Positions 36,916 to 45,839 of a stretch of 64,000 nt of DNA are shown one piece after another (positions within the stretch are counted from its first letter, which is position 1; each line of letters opens with the position of its first letter). Origin of the DNA: Mariniphaga sp. (GTDB taxonomy: Bacteria > Bacteroidota > Bacteroidia > Bacteroidales > Prolixibacteraceae); the NCBI GenBank assembly GCA_024636975.1, contig JAGXGA010000050.1:1-64000 (forward strand), read 5' to 3'. The notes beneath the pieces are model-generated. The model had not been told where the DNA came from, did no database searches, and was given only the letters and a program-made list of their open reading frames with translations. The position numbers were made by a program, and so were the translations under genes.

Positions 36916-37860
36916 TTAATTTTCAGGAAGATACTCTTTCACATTTTCAGGTGTTATCAGGATCACCTCCACTGGCGTTTTGCTGCTGAAATCGCGATTG
37001 CCGTTAATGTACTGGTCGGCAAGCTCAGCCGAGGTTCGCGACATAAGGACCGGGAATTGCATAACAGTAGCTTCAATTTTTCCATCTGCAATTCCTTCCA
37101 CTGCATCTCTGGCTCCGTCAAATCCGAAAACTTTTACTTCATCGGCTTTCCCGGCGGCAAGCACCGCCTGATAAGCGCCCATTGCCATGGCATCATTACC
37201 GCAAAAAACAGCATCAATATCCGGATTGGCCTGCATGATGGTTTCCATTACATCCATTGCTTTATTCCGGTCGAAATCGGCGCTTTGCTGTGCTACCATT
37301 ACTAAATCGGGAAATTCATCCACCACACTGTGAAATCCGCTGGAACGGTTCCAGGTATTGTTGTCACCCACCAGACCGAGTATCTCAACATAGTTGCCTT
37401 TTTTGTTCATTTGCCTGACGAAGTATTGCCCCAGTTTTACGCATCCGGTGAAATTATCGGATAGCAGCTGGGTAACTGCAGCATCGCGTGAGTTGATTTC
37501 CCGGTCCATACAGAAGGTGGGTATGCCGGCCTCTTTTGCTCGTTTAACGTTTAGGACAGAACCATCGGCGTCAGTAGGGTTAAACAGGATGGCGTCGTAT
37601 CCCATGGCAATAATATTGTCGAAATGTTCCGCCTCTTTTGCCGAATTGTTTTGAGAGTCGAAAATATGGGCAACATAGCCCAATTCCTGAGCCCGTTCTG
37701 CTGCAGATTCTCCCAGTACCACAAACCAGGGATTATTTAATGTTGAAATGACTACGGCCATTTTTTTCAGATCACCATTCTTGGATTTATTGTTGCAACT
37801 TCCTGCGATAAAGAAAATCAGCAATCCCAACATTAATTTTATCAGGAATATCTTTTTCAT
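36916..37860 (-). CDS. Sugar-binding lipoprotein (RbsB family)
   Basis: 314 residues. A lipobox FIAGSC (Cys22) anchors it, facing the periplasm. Periplasmic-binding-protein type I fold: [61 protein letters not shown] and [15 protein letters not shown] are the ligand-site segments of ribose-type proteins. It sets the substrate of the importer. D-apiose, ribose, xylose and related pentoses are all known ligands of this family. Located 3 bp after the transketolase C-half and 3 bp before DUF2291. Confidence 0.9.
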   Translation of the reverse strand: MKKIFLIKLMLGLLIFFIAGSCNNKSKNGDLKKMAVVISTLNNPWFVVLGESAAERAQELGYVAHIFDSQNNSAKEAEHFDNIIAMGYDAILFNPTDADGSVLNVKRAKEAGIPTFCMDREINSRDAAVTQLLSDNFTGCVKLGQYFVRQMNKKGNYVEILGLVGDNNTWNRSSGFHSVVDEFPDLVMVAQQSADFDRNKAMDVMETIMQANPDIDAVFCGNDAMAMGAYQAVLAAGKADEVKVFGFDGARDAVEGIADGKIEATVMQFPVLMSRTSAELADQYINGNRDFSSKTPVEVILITPENVKEYLPEN

Positions 37861-37863
37861 AAT

Positions 37864-38817
37864 TTAAAGATGTAAAAGTTTTATTGCTTTTTCAGCCAAT
37901 CCTTTTCCTGAAATTCCGTATGATTCAAAAATTTCAGTTTGTGACCCGGTAACAGTATCTTCATCAGGAAAGCCAACGATTTGAAAAGGCAAATTTATAT
38001 TTTTCTGCATAAGAATTGAAGCGCACGCTTCTCCTAAACCACCGTGAATGCTGTGTTCCTCAACTGTAATTAAGACTTTGCATTTTATGGCTGCATTTAA
38101 AACTGCTTCCTGATCCAGTGGTTTTACTGTATGCATACTTATCACTTCTGCCGAGATTTCTTTTTCTTCCAGAAGGCGGGCAGCTTCATAAGCCGGCGCG
38201 ACAGTTTCACCGCAAGCAATAAAGGCAACATCCTTCCCTTCACAAATGATGCGTGCTTTCCCAATTTTAAATTCATCCCCAGTGTGCGGAAGCAACGGCA
38301 TGGCTTTCTTTCCGAACTTAATATAAGCCGGTTTTTTCCATTCTGATGCAGCTAATATTACCTGTTCCGTTTCAAAATTATCGGCTGGAATTACGATATC
38401 AATATTTGGAATTGCCCGGAGAACGGCTACATCGTGTGTGGAATGATGAGTTGAACCCAATGCGCCATAGCTTACCCCTGCACTTATTCCTACCAAAACC
38501 ACCGGCATATCGGAATAGGCAACATCATTTTTAATTTGCTCCAGCGAACGGGCAGTAAGAAAACATGCCGGCGAAACAGCAAATACCTTTTTACCGGCCG
38601 ATGCAAGTCCTGCTGAAACACCCACCAGGTTTTGTTCTGCAATTCCCACTTCCACAATTTGTTCAGGTAATTGTTCGGCAAACGGGTTGAGTTTTCCTGA
38701 GCCTCTTGAATCGCTGGTTACAACAAGAATGTTTCGATTCTTTCTGGCCAGTTTAATCAGGGTTTCAGAAAAAACCTCAAGATTAGGTTTGCCGGTATAT
38801 AATTTATTAATTGTCAT
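37864..38817 (-). CDS. Transketolase, C-terminal subunit
   Basis: 317 residues covering the Pyr and C-terminal domains. VGIAEQNLVGVSAGLA supplies the catalytic glutamate that activates thiamine diphosphate, and GALGSTHHSTHDVAVLRAIPN is the family signature. It pairs with the N-half encoded at 40479-41357 to form a split transketolase. Unusually the halves are separated by two DUF1593 genes, although the order is otherwise compact. A dedicated transketolase inside a sugar operon fits a phosphorylated ketose that normal pentose metabolism cannot use, such as apulose 4-phosphate. Confidence 0.9.
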   Translation of the reverse strand: MTINKLYTGKPNLEVFSETLIKLARKNRNILVVTSDSRGSGKLNPFAEQLPEQIVEVGIAEQNLVGVSAGLASAGKKVFAVSPACFLTARSLEQIKNDVAYSDMPVVLVGISAGVSYGALGSTHHSTHDVAVLRAIPNIDIVIPADNFETEQVILAASEWKKPAYIKFGKKAMPLLPHTGDEFKIGKARIICEGKDVAFIACGETVAPAYEAARLLEEKEISAEVISMHTVKPLDQEAVLNAAIKCKVLITVEEHSIHGGLGEACASILMQKNINLPFQIVGFPDEDTVTGSQTEIFESYGISGKGLAEKAIKLLHL

Positions 38818-38858
38818 TATCTATCAAATTTTGAACTTCCATTTTTCTTCAAATCTTT

Positions 38859-39941
38859 TTATGGCAGCATCCAGTCTGCCCGTTTAGCAAAATCTTCCTG
38901 AATTTCGGGGAGCCATTTTGAAACGCTTTCAGCACCTGGCCCATCAAACCAATGGTTAGTGGAAATATCCCTCCGTACGTATTGTCCACCCCAATTCTCT
39001 TGTCCGGGATTTTCGGGGTCGTGCATTCCACAAGCGGCACTTACCAGGTAAAGGAAAGATGGAGTATCTCCCTCATGCATTCCGGGATTATCAGGATTAT
39101 ATCCACTTCGCGGGTAGATGGCGCCCAGTGGGCCATGTCCTTTGCGGATATTGGCATTGAGCCAATCGAGGTTACCAATAGGGGAATTGTGGGCAGAAAT
39201 TCCTCCGTAAGTTTTCTGCGAAACGATTATAAACAGGTTTGGGAAGTTGTCGAGCATCCATTGACCCGATCCATCCTGTCCGGGTTTATCTCCCAGCCCA
39301 ATCATGAATATACGTAGCTTGCTTATGAACTTTTCGGATTCAGCAGGGCTGCGTGTGTTTTGTACCTTCCATATTGCCTGCGCAACATCGCCTGGGCCAC
39401 CCCAGATTAATACCCACACCGGTCTAGGATCAGGTTGATCCACAATCTTTATAATGCCTTCCGAAGCTTCACTGTCTTTGTCTTCGCCTATTACCTCTTC
39501 CACAGGTTTACCCCAGGTACTATCACGGCCCTGCCAGGTAACCGTACGCAATTTATCGGCAGTTGGATACCGGGTATCATGCTTTCTCAGATTTTCATCC
39601 ACCTGATCATAAAGATCCAGGATGTCCAGAATATATTGCTTTCTGGCGATGTTGGCAAAAGTGGCTGCTGAAGCTATCAACCCTTCAACATCGAATTCGT
39701 TGGTATACAAAAGAAAACGAACCATCGACTGCAGATCATCCGGATCGCTGCGCTTTTCAGCCGGCCCTGTTCCCGCACTTCCCGGAATTACATCCAGCGG
39801 TGGAAAATCGGAAAGGATTATTACCCGGGGCCTTGAGGCATTTGTCAAGTCAGGAGTTTGGGCCGTGGATTTATGCACAAACGTTACGAAACAAAACAAA
39901 CCTGCAATAATGCCTGTAAGGTAAATAGTGGGCTTCTTCAT
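38859..39941 (-). CDS. DUF1593 nucleoside-hydrolase-like protein with motif insertion
   Basis: About 360 residues from MKKPTIYL; an ATG 27 bp upstream is open too. Signal peptide, then the Sde182-type domain. The first Asp of the metal site (ILSDFPPLD) is separated from the DPDD pair by about 20 extra residues, GSAGTGPAEKR among them, which is not so in the paralogues. EVIGEDKDSEASEGIIKIVD, VWVLIWGGPGDVAQAI and HEGDTPSFLYLVSAA match them. The C-terminal Ig-like domain is absent. Predicted periplasmic. It sits between the two transketolase halves. Confidence 0.8.
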   Translation of the reverse strand: MKKPTIYLTGIIAGLFCFVTFVHKSTAQTPDLTNASRPRVIILSDFPPLDVIPGSAGTGPAEKRSDPDDLQSMVRFLLYTNEFDVEGLIASAATFANIARKQYILDILDLYDQVDENLRKHDTRYPTADKLRTVTWQGRDSTWGKPVEEVIGEDKDSEASEGIIKIVDQPDPRPVWVLIWGGPGDVAQAIWKVQNTRSPAESEKFISKLRIFMIGLGDKPGQDGSGQWMLDNFPNLFIIVSQKTYGGISAHNSPIGNLDWLNANIRKGHGPLGAIYPRSGYNPDNPGMHEGDTPSFLYLVSAACGMHDPENPGQENWGGQYVRRDISTNHWFDGPGAESVSKWLPEIQEDFAKRADWMLP

Positions 39942-40009
39942 TTTAAAATCCTTAATCTGTTGGTTCAAAAATTATCCTTCGATAACTGGTCAGGTTATGA
40001 ATTCCGTTA

Positions 40010-40438
40010 TCAGTTACCTTTTCTACTGCCATACATGGTTCTCTCTCTTAAATACTCAGCACTGGGCCAGTATCCAATAGTTTGTTGTGATTCATCTTCT
40101 ATGCATCTACATTGATTTGATCGTTTCATAAGATTGGCTAAATCTTTTTCATAAGCATCTATGGCATCGTGGATTAATTGAAAGAAATCATCACGGGTCT
40201 CTGTAAGACTATAACCTGTAGTGAAAACTATTCCCTCTATTTCAAACATATCGGCATGTACAAGAAGCCTGACCAGGGACTCACTATCATCCGTTTCCCA
40301 GGTAGAAACATCTGTCAGAACAACTATACGCGTTTTTAATTGGGTTGAAGGAACAACCGTTTTATGTTTTGGCTGAGCAAGAATCAACTGAGAAATACTT
40401 ATAAATAGAAGAACTATTGGATAGATCTTAATTTTCAT
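40010..40438 (-). pseudogene. Truncated DUF1593 gene
   Basis: 142 residues. Signal peptide plus only the first third of the domain: VVLTDVSTWETDDSESLVRLLV (Asp43, Asp50 and Asp51 kept) up to LRERTMYGSRKGN and a stop. The paralogues continue for 230 to 330 residues with the WGGAN and EGDSPSF motifs, which are missing here. No downstream frame restores them before the next gene at 39941. Most likely a 3'-deleted remnant; a short functional protein cannot be excluded because the frame and signal peptide are intact. Confidence 0.7.
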
Positions 40439-40478
40439 AATCTCCTTTTTTTAAAAATACCATCACTGAAGATACGTT

Positions 40479-41357
40479 TTAATTAGTGTTTGTAACCTTT
40501 GTATTGTTGTTCAATAAATTCACTAATTCACTGTTCAATTCTTTAAAAGCCAGATCGTACTGCTCATCAGAAGGAACTCCGTGGTGCCATTTTTTTTCAT
40601 TTTCCATGAAACTCACACCTTTCCCTTTTGTGGTGTTGGCGATAATAAAGCTGGGCTTTCCACCTTTCTTTGAGTTGTCCGCCAGTACTTTTCTTAACTG
40701 TTGTATATCGTTTCCATCAACTTCTTTTACTTCCCAGCCGAAAGCTTTGAACTTTTCATCAATAGGGTAGGGGCTGCACACTTCCCTGTTCAGACCAGTA
40801 ATTTGCAAAGAATTATGATCTAGAATCGCAACAAGGTTGTCAAGTTTGTAGTGAGCAGCCATCATAGCTGCTTCCCAGTTTGAGCCTTCAGCCAGTTCAC
40901 CGTCGCCAAGCAATGTGTAAACCTTGTAAGGTGCATTATCCATTTTTGCTGCCAGTGCGATTCCGGCACTAATAGGCAAACCATGGCCCAGTGCGCCGGT
41001 ATTAAATTCAATCCCATTCACTTTTCGCGTAGGATGACCTACATATTTCGATTGGTTCTTGCACAGCGATTCCAGATCGCTTTCAGGAAAAAAGCCTTTA
41101 TCGGCTAAAACTACATAAAGCGCTTCAACAGAGTGTCCTTTGCTTTGAATGTATCTGTCCCGGTTGTTATCTGAAATAGTTTTCGGAGACACATTCAGAA
41201 TATCGTTATACAATACATTCAAAATGTCGGTACAGGAAAGACTTCCTCCTGTATGACCGGCGTTTGCCATTTTGATGTATTTTAGAATATTCATCCTGTA
41301 CAAGACCGATTTTATCTGAAGCTCCGGGTCTGTATGTTTTTTCATCTTTTTATTCAT
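40479..41357 (-). CDS. Transketolase, N-terminal (ThDP-binding) subunit
   Basis: About 292 residues from MNKKMKK. The frame is open to 41423 but the extra residues lie inside the isomerase gene. GHTGGSLSCTDIL, NTGALGHGLPISAGIALAAK and the thiamine diphosphate motif LLGDGELAEGSNWEAA...LDHNSLQ are complete. The start overlaps the isomerase stop by eight bases (ATGAATAA), a coupling arrangement. Forms the active enzyme with the C-subunit encoded at 37864-38817. In the published D-apiose pathway the analogous AptA/AptB pair converts apulose 4-phosphate plus glyceraldehyde 3-phosphate to xylulose 5-phosphate and dihydroxyacetone phosphate. Confidence 0.9.
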   Translation of the reverse strand: MNKKMKKHTDPELQIKSVLYRMNILKYIKMANAGHTGGSLSCTDILNVLYNDILNVSPKTISDNNRDRYIQSKGHSVEALYVVLADKGFFPESDLESLCKNQSKYVGHPTRKVNGIEFNTGALGHGLPISAGIALAAKMDNAPYKVYTLLGDGELAEGSNWEAAMMAAHYKLDNLVAILDHNSLQITGLNREVCSPYPIDEKFKAFGWEVKEVDGNDIQQLRKVLADNSKKGGKPSFIIANTTKGKGVSFMENEKKWHHGVPSDEQYDLAFKELNSELVNLLNNNTKVTNTN

Positions 41358-42765
41358 GTTTATATAATTCCCAGCCCAGATAATTTCCAATGGCTTCTTC
41401 CAGTATATCTGCCACGTGACCACGAACCATTCCTACATGGTGCTCAAAACCATTTTTACACATGTAATTCATCAATTTCTGAAGGTTTGGAATTTCACAC
41501 ACTGCAATACCGCCATCCATACCGTATGGATCATCGGTAATCATTCCCTCGCCGAGATACGATTTAATAATTCCTTTTGTATCGTCTGTAGAAATGCGGA
41601 AATAGGTCATATTCCCCGGAGCTACTTTACCTTTTACCGCTCCAAAAGTATTTTCCTGACCAAGAACAGTTCCCAGAATGTCGAGGCTGCCAATTTCAAT
41701 TTCGTTTTCGAAGAAGGATTTCGGATAGTTGCTACAGTGTGTACAAACCACTTTATTGCGGTCGGTTCCATAGTTATTATTCCAGTCGAGCAGTGCTGAA
41801 GGTCTTTGGGCAGCAAGCGCCAGGGCATACATTCCAATTGTGCCCGCCACGTCCACTTCGCAGGCCGAAGGCATCAATTTTTCCCCCATCATGCTCATGG
41901 TCACGCAGGCTGCGCACCCATAATTTTTTTCAATCGACTCCCAGCACTGCAACGCCGAAATATCGATATCGTATTCTTCAATCCATCTTTCTACTGCGAG
42001 CCCAAACCTTGCCTGTCGGGTAATTTGCCCCTTGTGAAGAATATTACAGGTTCCATATTTTTGAATGGCTTCCGCTTTTTCAATCACCTCTTTTGCATTG
42101 TCGTCCATTTTTTCAGCAGCAGCCAGAATTTCCGACATGTCGACCGGCACAATGGTGATATCACTTTTTTGTAATATTTTTTCGCTGAAACGCATTGTCT
42201 GGAAACCAATAGGACGCGTACCGATAGCACCAACGCGCAGTCCTTTCATACCTTTTACCACCCTGCAAACAGCAGCAAATTTGTAGATGTCTTTTGTTAA
42301 TTCCTCACCCTCCAGGCTGTAAGTGTGGTAAGTTGTATTTGTAAATTTGATGCCGTATTGATAAAGGTTATTGCACACCGAGAGTTTTCCGCAGAAAGCA
42401 TCCCGGCGGCTTTTTACGTCCACTTTGTTGTTGTCATCATCACAGGCCTGTACCAATACCGGCACATTCAGTCCCGACATTTTAATTGTATTCACTACGC
42501 CCAGCTCATCGCCAAAATTCGGCAACACAACAATAATTCCGTCAATCTTTTCTGCGTTTTGTTTGAAATACCTGCCACATTTGACTGCATCTTCATATCC
42601 TTCAATGTTTCCTGTAGGCGTTTCTTCTCCAGGCAGTATCACCGTTCCAAATCCCAATTTATCTAATTTCTCAAGCACCTTTTTACGTGCTTCTACTGCC
42701 AGTTGAGCATTGAAAATATTGCGGGTTGCAATAATTACTCCGAATGATATTTTTAGTTTGTTCAT
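41350..42765 (-). CDS. L-fucose/L-arabinose isomerase family protein
   Basis: 471 residues, no signal peptide. FGVIIATRNIFNAQLA starts the first domain and IIVVLPNFGDELGVV, VRVVKGMKGLRVGAIGTRP follow. The metal-site region shows SACEVDVAGTIGMYAL (Glu), LLDWNNNYG (Asp) and CTHCSNYP (His), as in FucI/AraA-type aldose-ketose isomerases. The closest type is the broad fucose-isomerase-like family without assigned substrate. In this operon it should turn the imported aldose into the ketose that the FGGY kinase phosphorylates. It lies 17 bp after the kinase gene and overlaps the transketolase N gene by eight bases. Confidence 0.85.
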   Translation of the reverse strand: MNKLKISFGVIIATRNIFNAQLAVEARKKVLEKLDKLGFGTVILPGEETPTGNIEGYEDAVKCGRYFKQNAEKIDGIIVVLPNFGDELGVVNTIKMSGLNVPVLVQACDDDNNKVDVKSRRDAFCGKLSVCNNLYQYGIKFTNTTYHTYSLEGEELTKDIYKFAAVCRVVKGMKGLRVGAIGTRPIGFQTMRFSEKILQKSDITIVPVDMSEILAAAEKMDDNAKEVIEKAEAIQKYGTCNILHKGQITRQARFGLAVERWIEEYDIDISALQCWESIEKNYGCAACVTMSMMGEKLMPSACEVDVAGTIGMYALALAAQRPSALLDWNNNYGTDRNKVVCTHCSNYPKSFFENEIEIGSLDILGTVLGQENTFGAVKGKVAPGNMTYFRISTDDTKGIIKSYLGEGMITDDPYGMDGGIAVCEIPNLQKLMNYMCKNGFEHHVGMVRGHVADILEEAIGNYLGWELYKHE

Positions 42766-42782
42766 GATACTTATTTTTAAAA

Positions 42783-44282
42783 TTATAGATTGTAACGTGA
42801 TTTTGCAACGGCATTTTGCCAGCCTTTATACAGGGTTTCTGTTTCATTCATGTTCATTTCAGGCAGGAATACTTTATCTGTTTTACGGAGGCTTTCAATT
42901 TCTTCCGGATCTTTCCAGAAACCGGTTGCCAGACCGGCCAAAAAAGCAGCTCCCAGGCCCGATACTTCCTCAATGCTTAAGCGTTCCACTTCCCCATGGA
43001 GTATGTTGGCCTGAAACTGCATCAGGAAATTGTTTCTGGTAGGGCCCCCATCAACACGTAGTCCGTTTAATTTAATTTCGCCCGATTGTCTCATCAAATC
43101 TGCCAGATCTTTTACCTGGTAGGCTATACTTTCCAGCGCGGCCCTTACCACGTGCGCTTTTGTGGCATTGCGACCCATACCTACAATACAGGCTCGTGCC
43201 TGGTTATCCCAATAGGGAGCGCCAAGGCCTACAAACGCCGGCACCAGATAAACTCCCTGATTGCCTGTAACCGATGTTGCCAAAGCTTCTGTTTCTGATG
43301 AATCTTTTATAAGTTGAAGCTCATTTTTTAACCAGTTAACGGTATCACCGGTACAATGAATATTGCCTTCAAAAACATAATCGATCTGTTTTCTGAATCC
43401 AAAACCAATGGAAGTTACCAAACCATTGGGCGGAGGCAGGGGTTTATTCCCAATATTTATCATTACCGAAGATCCTGTTCCGTAAGTGGCTTTTCCAACT
43501 CCCGGTAAAAAACAGTTTTGTCCGAAAAAAGCACCGTGTGAATCACCAATTAGTCCTGAGATTGGAATGGGTTCTCCTAAAACTAAGGCAGGATCTGAAT
43601 ACCCGAATATTTCATCGCTGAATTTCACTTTGGGTAACATCGATTTATGTAACCCAAAAATTTGAATTAAATCGCTGTCCCATTCCAGCGTGTTAATATT
43701 GAAAAGCATGGTTCGGCAGGCGTTTGAATAATCGGTGGTGTGTACTTTTCCCCCGGTGAGTTTCCAGAGCAACCAGCTATCCATGGTACCCAAAAGCAAT
43801 TCTCCTTTTTCAGCTTTCTGTTTTAATCCTGTAATATTATTCATCATCCAGTGCAGTTTACTGGCTGAAAAATAAGGGTCGATAATCAATCCGGTTTTTT
43901 GTTTAATTTCAGATTCCAATCCATTCAGCTTCAGTTCCCTGCAATAACCTGCCCCACGCTGACACTGCCAAACTACTGCGTTGGCTATTGGTTTGCCTGT
44001 TATTTTATCCCATATCATTACCGTTTCCCGCTGATTAGTAATGGCTATAGCTGAAACGGCAGAAACAGCAACCTTGGCTTCTGAAACCACCTGGTTCAGC
44101 CCATTGAGTGTATTCGTGAGAATCTCATCGGCATCATGTTCCACAAAGCCAGGTTGCGGGTAAAACTGTTTGTGCGGCAAACTTACGCGGTGCACCAGTT
44201 CTGCCTGCCGGTTAAACAGCATCACCTTGGTGGCCGATGTGCTCTGGTCAATGGCAAGAATATATTTTTTGATACTATTCAT
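42783..44282 (-). CDS. FGGY-family carbohydrate kinase
   Basis: About 499 residues from MNSIKKY. The phosphate-binding loop is LAIDQSTSATKVMLF. GFVEHDADEIL, TNQRETVMIWDK, GDSHGAFFGQ, GKATYGTGSSVMIN, CTGDTVNWLKNEL and RVDGGPTRNNFLMQFQ match the glycerol-kinase-like branch of FGGY kinases. Glycerol kinase is a normal alternative, but the surrounding isomerase, transketolase and pentose importer argue for a ketopentose such as apulose or a pentulose. Its start overlaps the glycosidase stop by 8 bases. Confidence 0.85.
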   Translation of the reverse strand: MNSIKKYILAIDQSTSATKVMLFNRQAELVHRVSLPHKQFYPQPGFVEHDADEILTNTLNGLNQVVSEAKVAVSAVSAIAITNQRETVMIWDKITGKPIANAVVWQCQRGAGYCRELKLNGLESEIKQKTGLIIDPYFSASKLHWMMNNITGLKQKAEKGELLLGTMDSWLLWKLTGGKVHTTDYSNACRTMLFNINTLEWDSDLIQIFGLHKSMLPKVKFSDEIFGYSDPALVLGEPIPISGLIGDSHGAFFGQNCFLPGVGKATYGTGSSVMINIGNKPLPPPNGLVTSIGFGFRKQIDYVFEGNIHCTGDTVNWLKNELQLIKDSSETEALATSVTGNQGVYLVPAFVGLGAPYWDNQARACIVGMGRNATKAHVVRAALESIAYQVKDLADLMRQSGEIKLNGLRVDGGPTRNNFLMQFQANILHGEVERLSIEEVSGLGAAFLAGLATGFWKDPEEIESLRKTDKVFLPEMNMNETETLYKGWQNAVAKSRYNL

Positions 44283-45816
44283 TGTCAATGTAAATTCTTA
44301 ATGCACTATACGAAAGACTGGTTTTGTATTTTATAATTCCAGGTTCAACCGTATTTTCTTCAATTATCTTCATGTTCCAGGTGTCTATCACATCCATTTT
44401 GTAATTTCTTTCTCCGGTCAGATTTATTTCCAAAGTTTGATCTGTATCAGCTACATATGCAAGGTAGTATGCACCTGGTTTTGAAAAGACGTAAATGTTG
44501 TTGTTCAGGTTTTCCGCATTTCCGTTGCCAATAAATTGTGGTTTCATCTCCTTTACCGGAGCTTCCTCCATTATCGTTTTGAAAAAGGCAATGCGCTCCG
44601 GACTTTCTCCAGTTAGAGTTCCACCTTTTGCCCACCATCGCACTTCAGCAGTATCTGCCTCATTTCGAAATGTCTCTCCATGAGTCGGATACCCTCCGCT
44701 TAAACCCGCCATCCAAAAATAGCTGGTCATTTCCTGTCCGTTTAAGTTTCCCCATCCGCTGGGAACATCACCCTCGTAACGCATTTCATCAAAAAGAAGA
44801 GGTTTTTTATACTGTTGGCGCCATTTTATGGCATTGTAGAACTGCGAAGTTTGGGCACTTACGTGTGTAATCCAGGGACGTGAATGATCATAAAAATGAT
44901 CTTCAGAACCGTACCAGTTATGAATTCCGCGCAGTCGTTGATGCGGATCTTCGTTCTGCAGCAATTGGCCAATACCTTCCCAGTCAATGCTGTCCTTAAT
45001 AGCCGGTACATCCCATTCATTGGCAAGTGACCACCACACATTGCGGTAGGCTGAAATCCGGGAAATCATATATCGCACATAACGCTCATTCATTTCATCT
45101 CCCATTTTACTATAGCCCCATTTGTCGTATGGGTGGAATAAAATTACGTCGGCCTGAATTCCTAAATCCAGAAGTTGTTTTACGCGCTGGTCGAAATTTT
45201 GAAAGAATGTGTAATTAGGTTGGGTAAAATCGTTTTCATCAGTTTCTCTTTTGAAAGGATATTCCCATGGTTCGGTCTCATTTCCGTAAATATATGATTT
45301 GGGAAAAACACACATCCTGATTTTATTGAAAGGCGCATTGGCCAGCGTTTCAAGTGTTTTTTTCTGAATGCTTTGTTTCACACTTGTCCATTGGTATGCA
45401 GTTGTTCCAATGCTGTAAAATGGTGTGCCATCGGCATATTCAATGTAAAATGTGTTTGCAGTTTTCAGCGGACCATGATTATTTCCTGATGCAGCAATAC
45501 ATTGAAAACTACCATTTTTTTTCGCAAGCTCTGCAGTATTTGATTGGGTTTCCCATTGCCATTCTCCCTGTTGATCAGGTGAAAACCGGATTCGGTAAAT
45601 GCCTTCCCCATCATAAAATCCCGGAACTGAAATACTTTTCTGACCCGATGTGAAAATAGCATCCAGTTTAATGTCCATGTATGGATTCCCTTCGGAGGGA
45701 CCATTAAGTTTAATCTCAAAAACATCCCATTGTTCAATAACAGTTTTTTCTGTTTTTTGGTTACATCCATCAAAAAACGCTACTAATACAATAAGACTCA
45801 GGATAATTTTTTTCAT
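44275..45816 (-). CDS. DUF5060/DUF4038 glycosidase lipoprotein
   Basis: 513 residues. The lipobox FFDGC puts Cys18 at the mature N-terminus. An N-terminal DUF5060 Ig-like domain (about 25-115, VIEQWDVFEIKLNGPSEGNP) is followed by a DUF4038-type barrel (about 120-420, FYIEYADGTPFYSIGTTAYQW) and a C-terminal beta-sandwich. Candidate catalytic acids are Glu267 in WWSLANEWDVP and Glu344 in LLFDEMRYEGD, in the clan GH-A positions. Related barrels include the GH140 apiosidases. Only this hydrolase, apart from the DUF1593 proteins, is built into the sugar operon, so it probably frees the imported sugar. Confidence 0.85.
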   Translation of the reverse strand: MKKIILSLIVLVAFFDGCNQKTEKTVIEQWDVFEIKLNGPSEGNPYMDIKLDAIFTSGQKSISVPGFYDGEGIYRIRFSPDQQGEWQWETQSNTAELAKKNGSFQCIAASGNNHGPLKTANTFYIEYADGTPFYSIGTTAYQWTSVKQSIQKKTLETLANAPFNKIRMCVFPKSYIYGNETEPWEYPFKRETDENDFTQPNYTFFQNFDQRVKQLLDLGIQADVILFHPYDKWGYSKMGDEMNERYVRYMISRISAYRNVWWSLANEWDVPAIKDSIDWEGIGQLLQNEDPHQRLRGIHNWYGSEDHFYDHSRPWITHVSAQTSQFYNAIKWRQQYKKPLLFDEMRYEGDVPSGWGNLNGQEMTSYFWMAGLSGGYPTHGETFRNEADTAEVRWWAKGGTLTGESPERIAFFKTIMEEAPVKEMKPQFIGNGNAENLNNNIYVFSKPGAYYLAYVADTDQTLEINLTGERNYKMDVIDTWNMKIIEENTVEPGIIKYKTSLSYSALRIYIDNE

Positions 45817-45839
45817 ATTTTAGTTGTAATTTGTAAAAT

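Noticed and set aside
33617-37860. Naming the importer a ribose transporter
   Set aside because: The family fits, but RbsABC-type systems carry many monosaccharides; the surrounding enzymes do not include a ribokinase.
41358-41423. Upstream extension of the transketolase N-subunit
   Set aside because: It lies inside the isomerase gene in another frame; the ATG overlapping the isomerase stop is the better start.
42783-44282. Naming the FGGY kinase glycerol kinase
   Set aside because: Sequence resembles that branch, but there is no glycerol facilitator or glycerol-3-phosphate dehydrogenase gene, and the operon is a pentose-type one.
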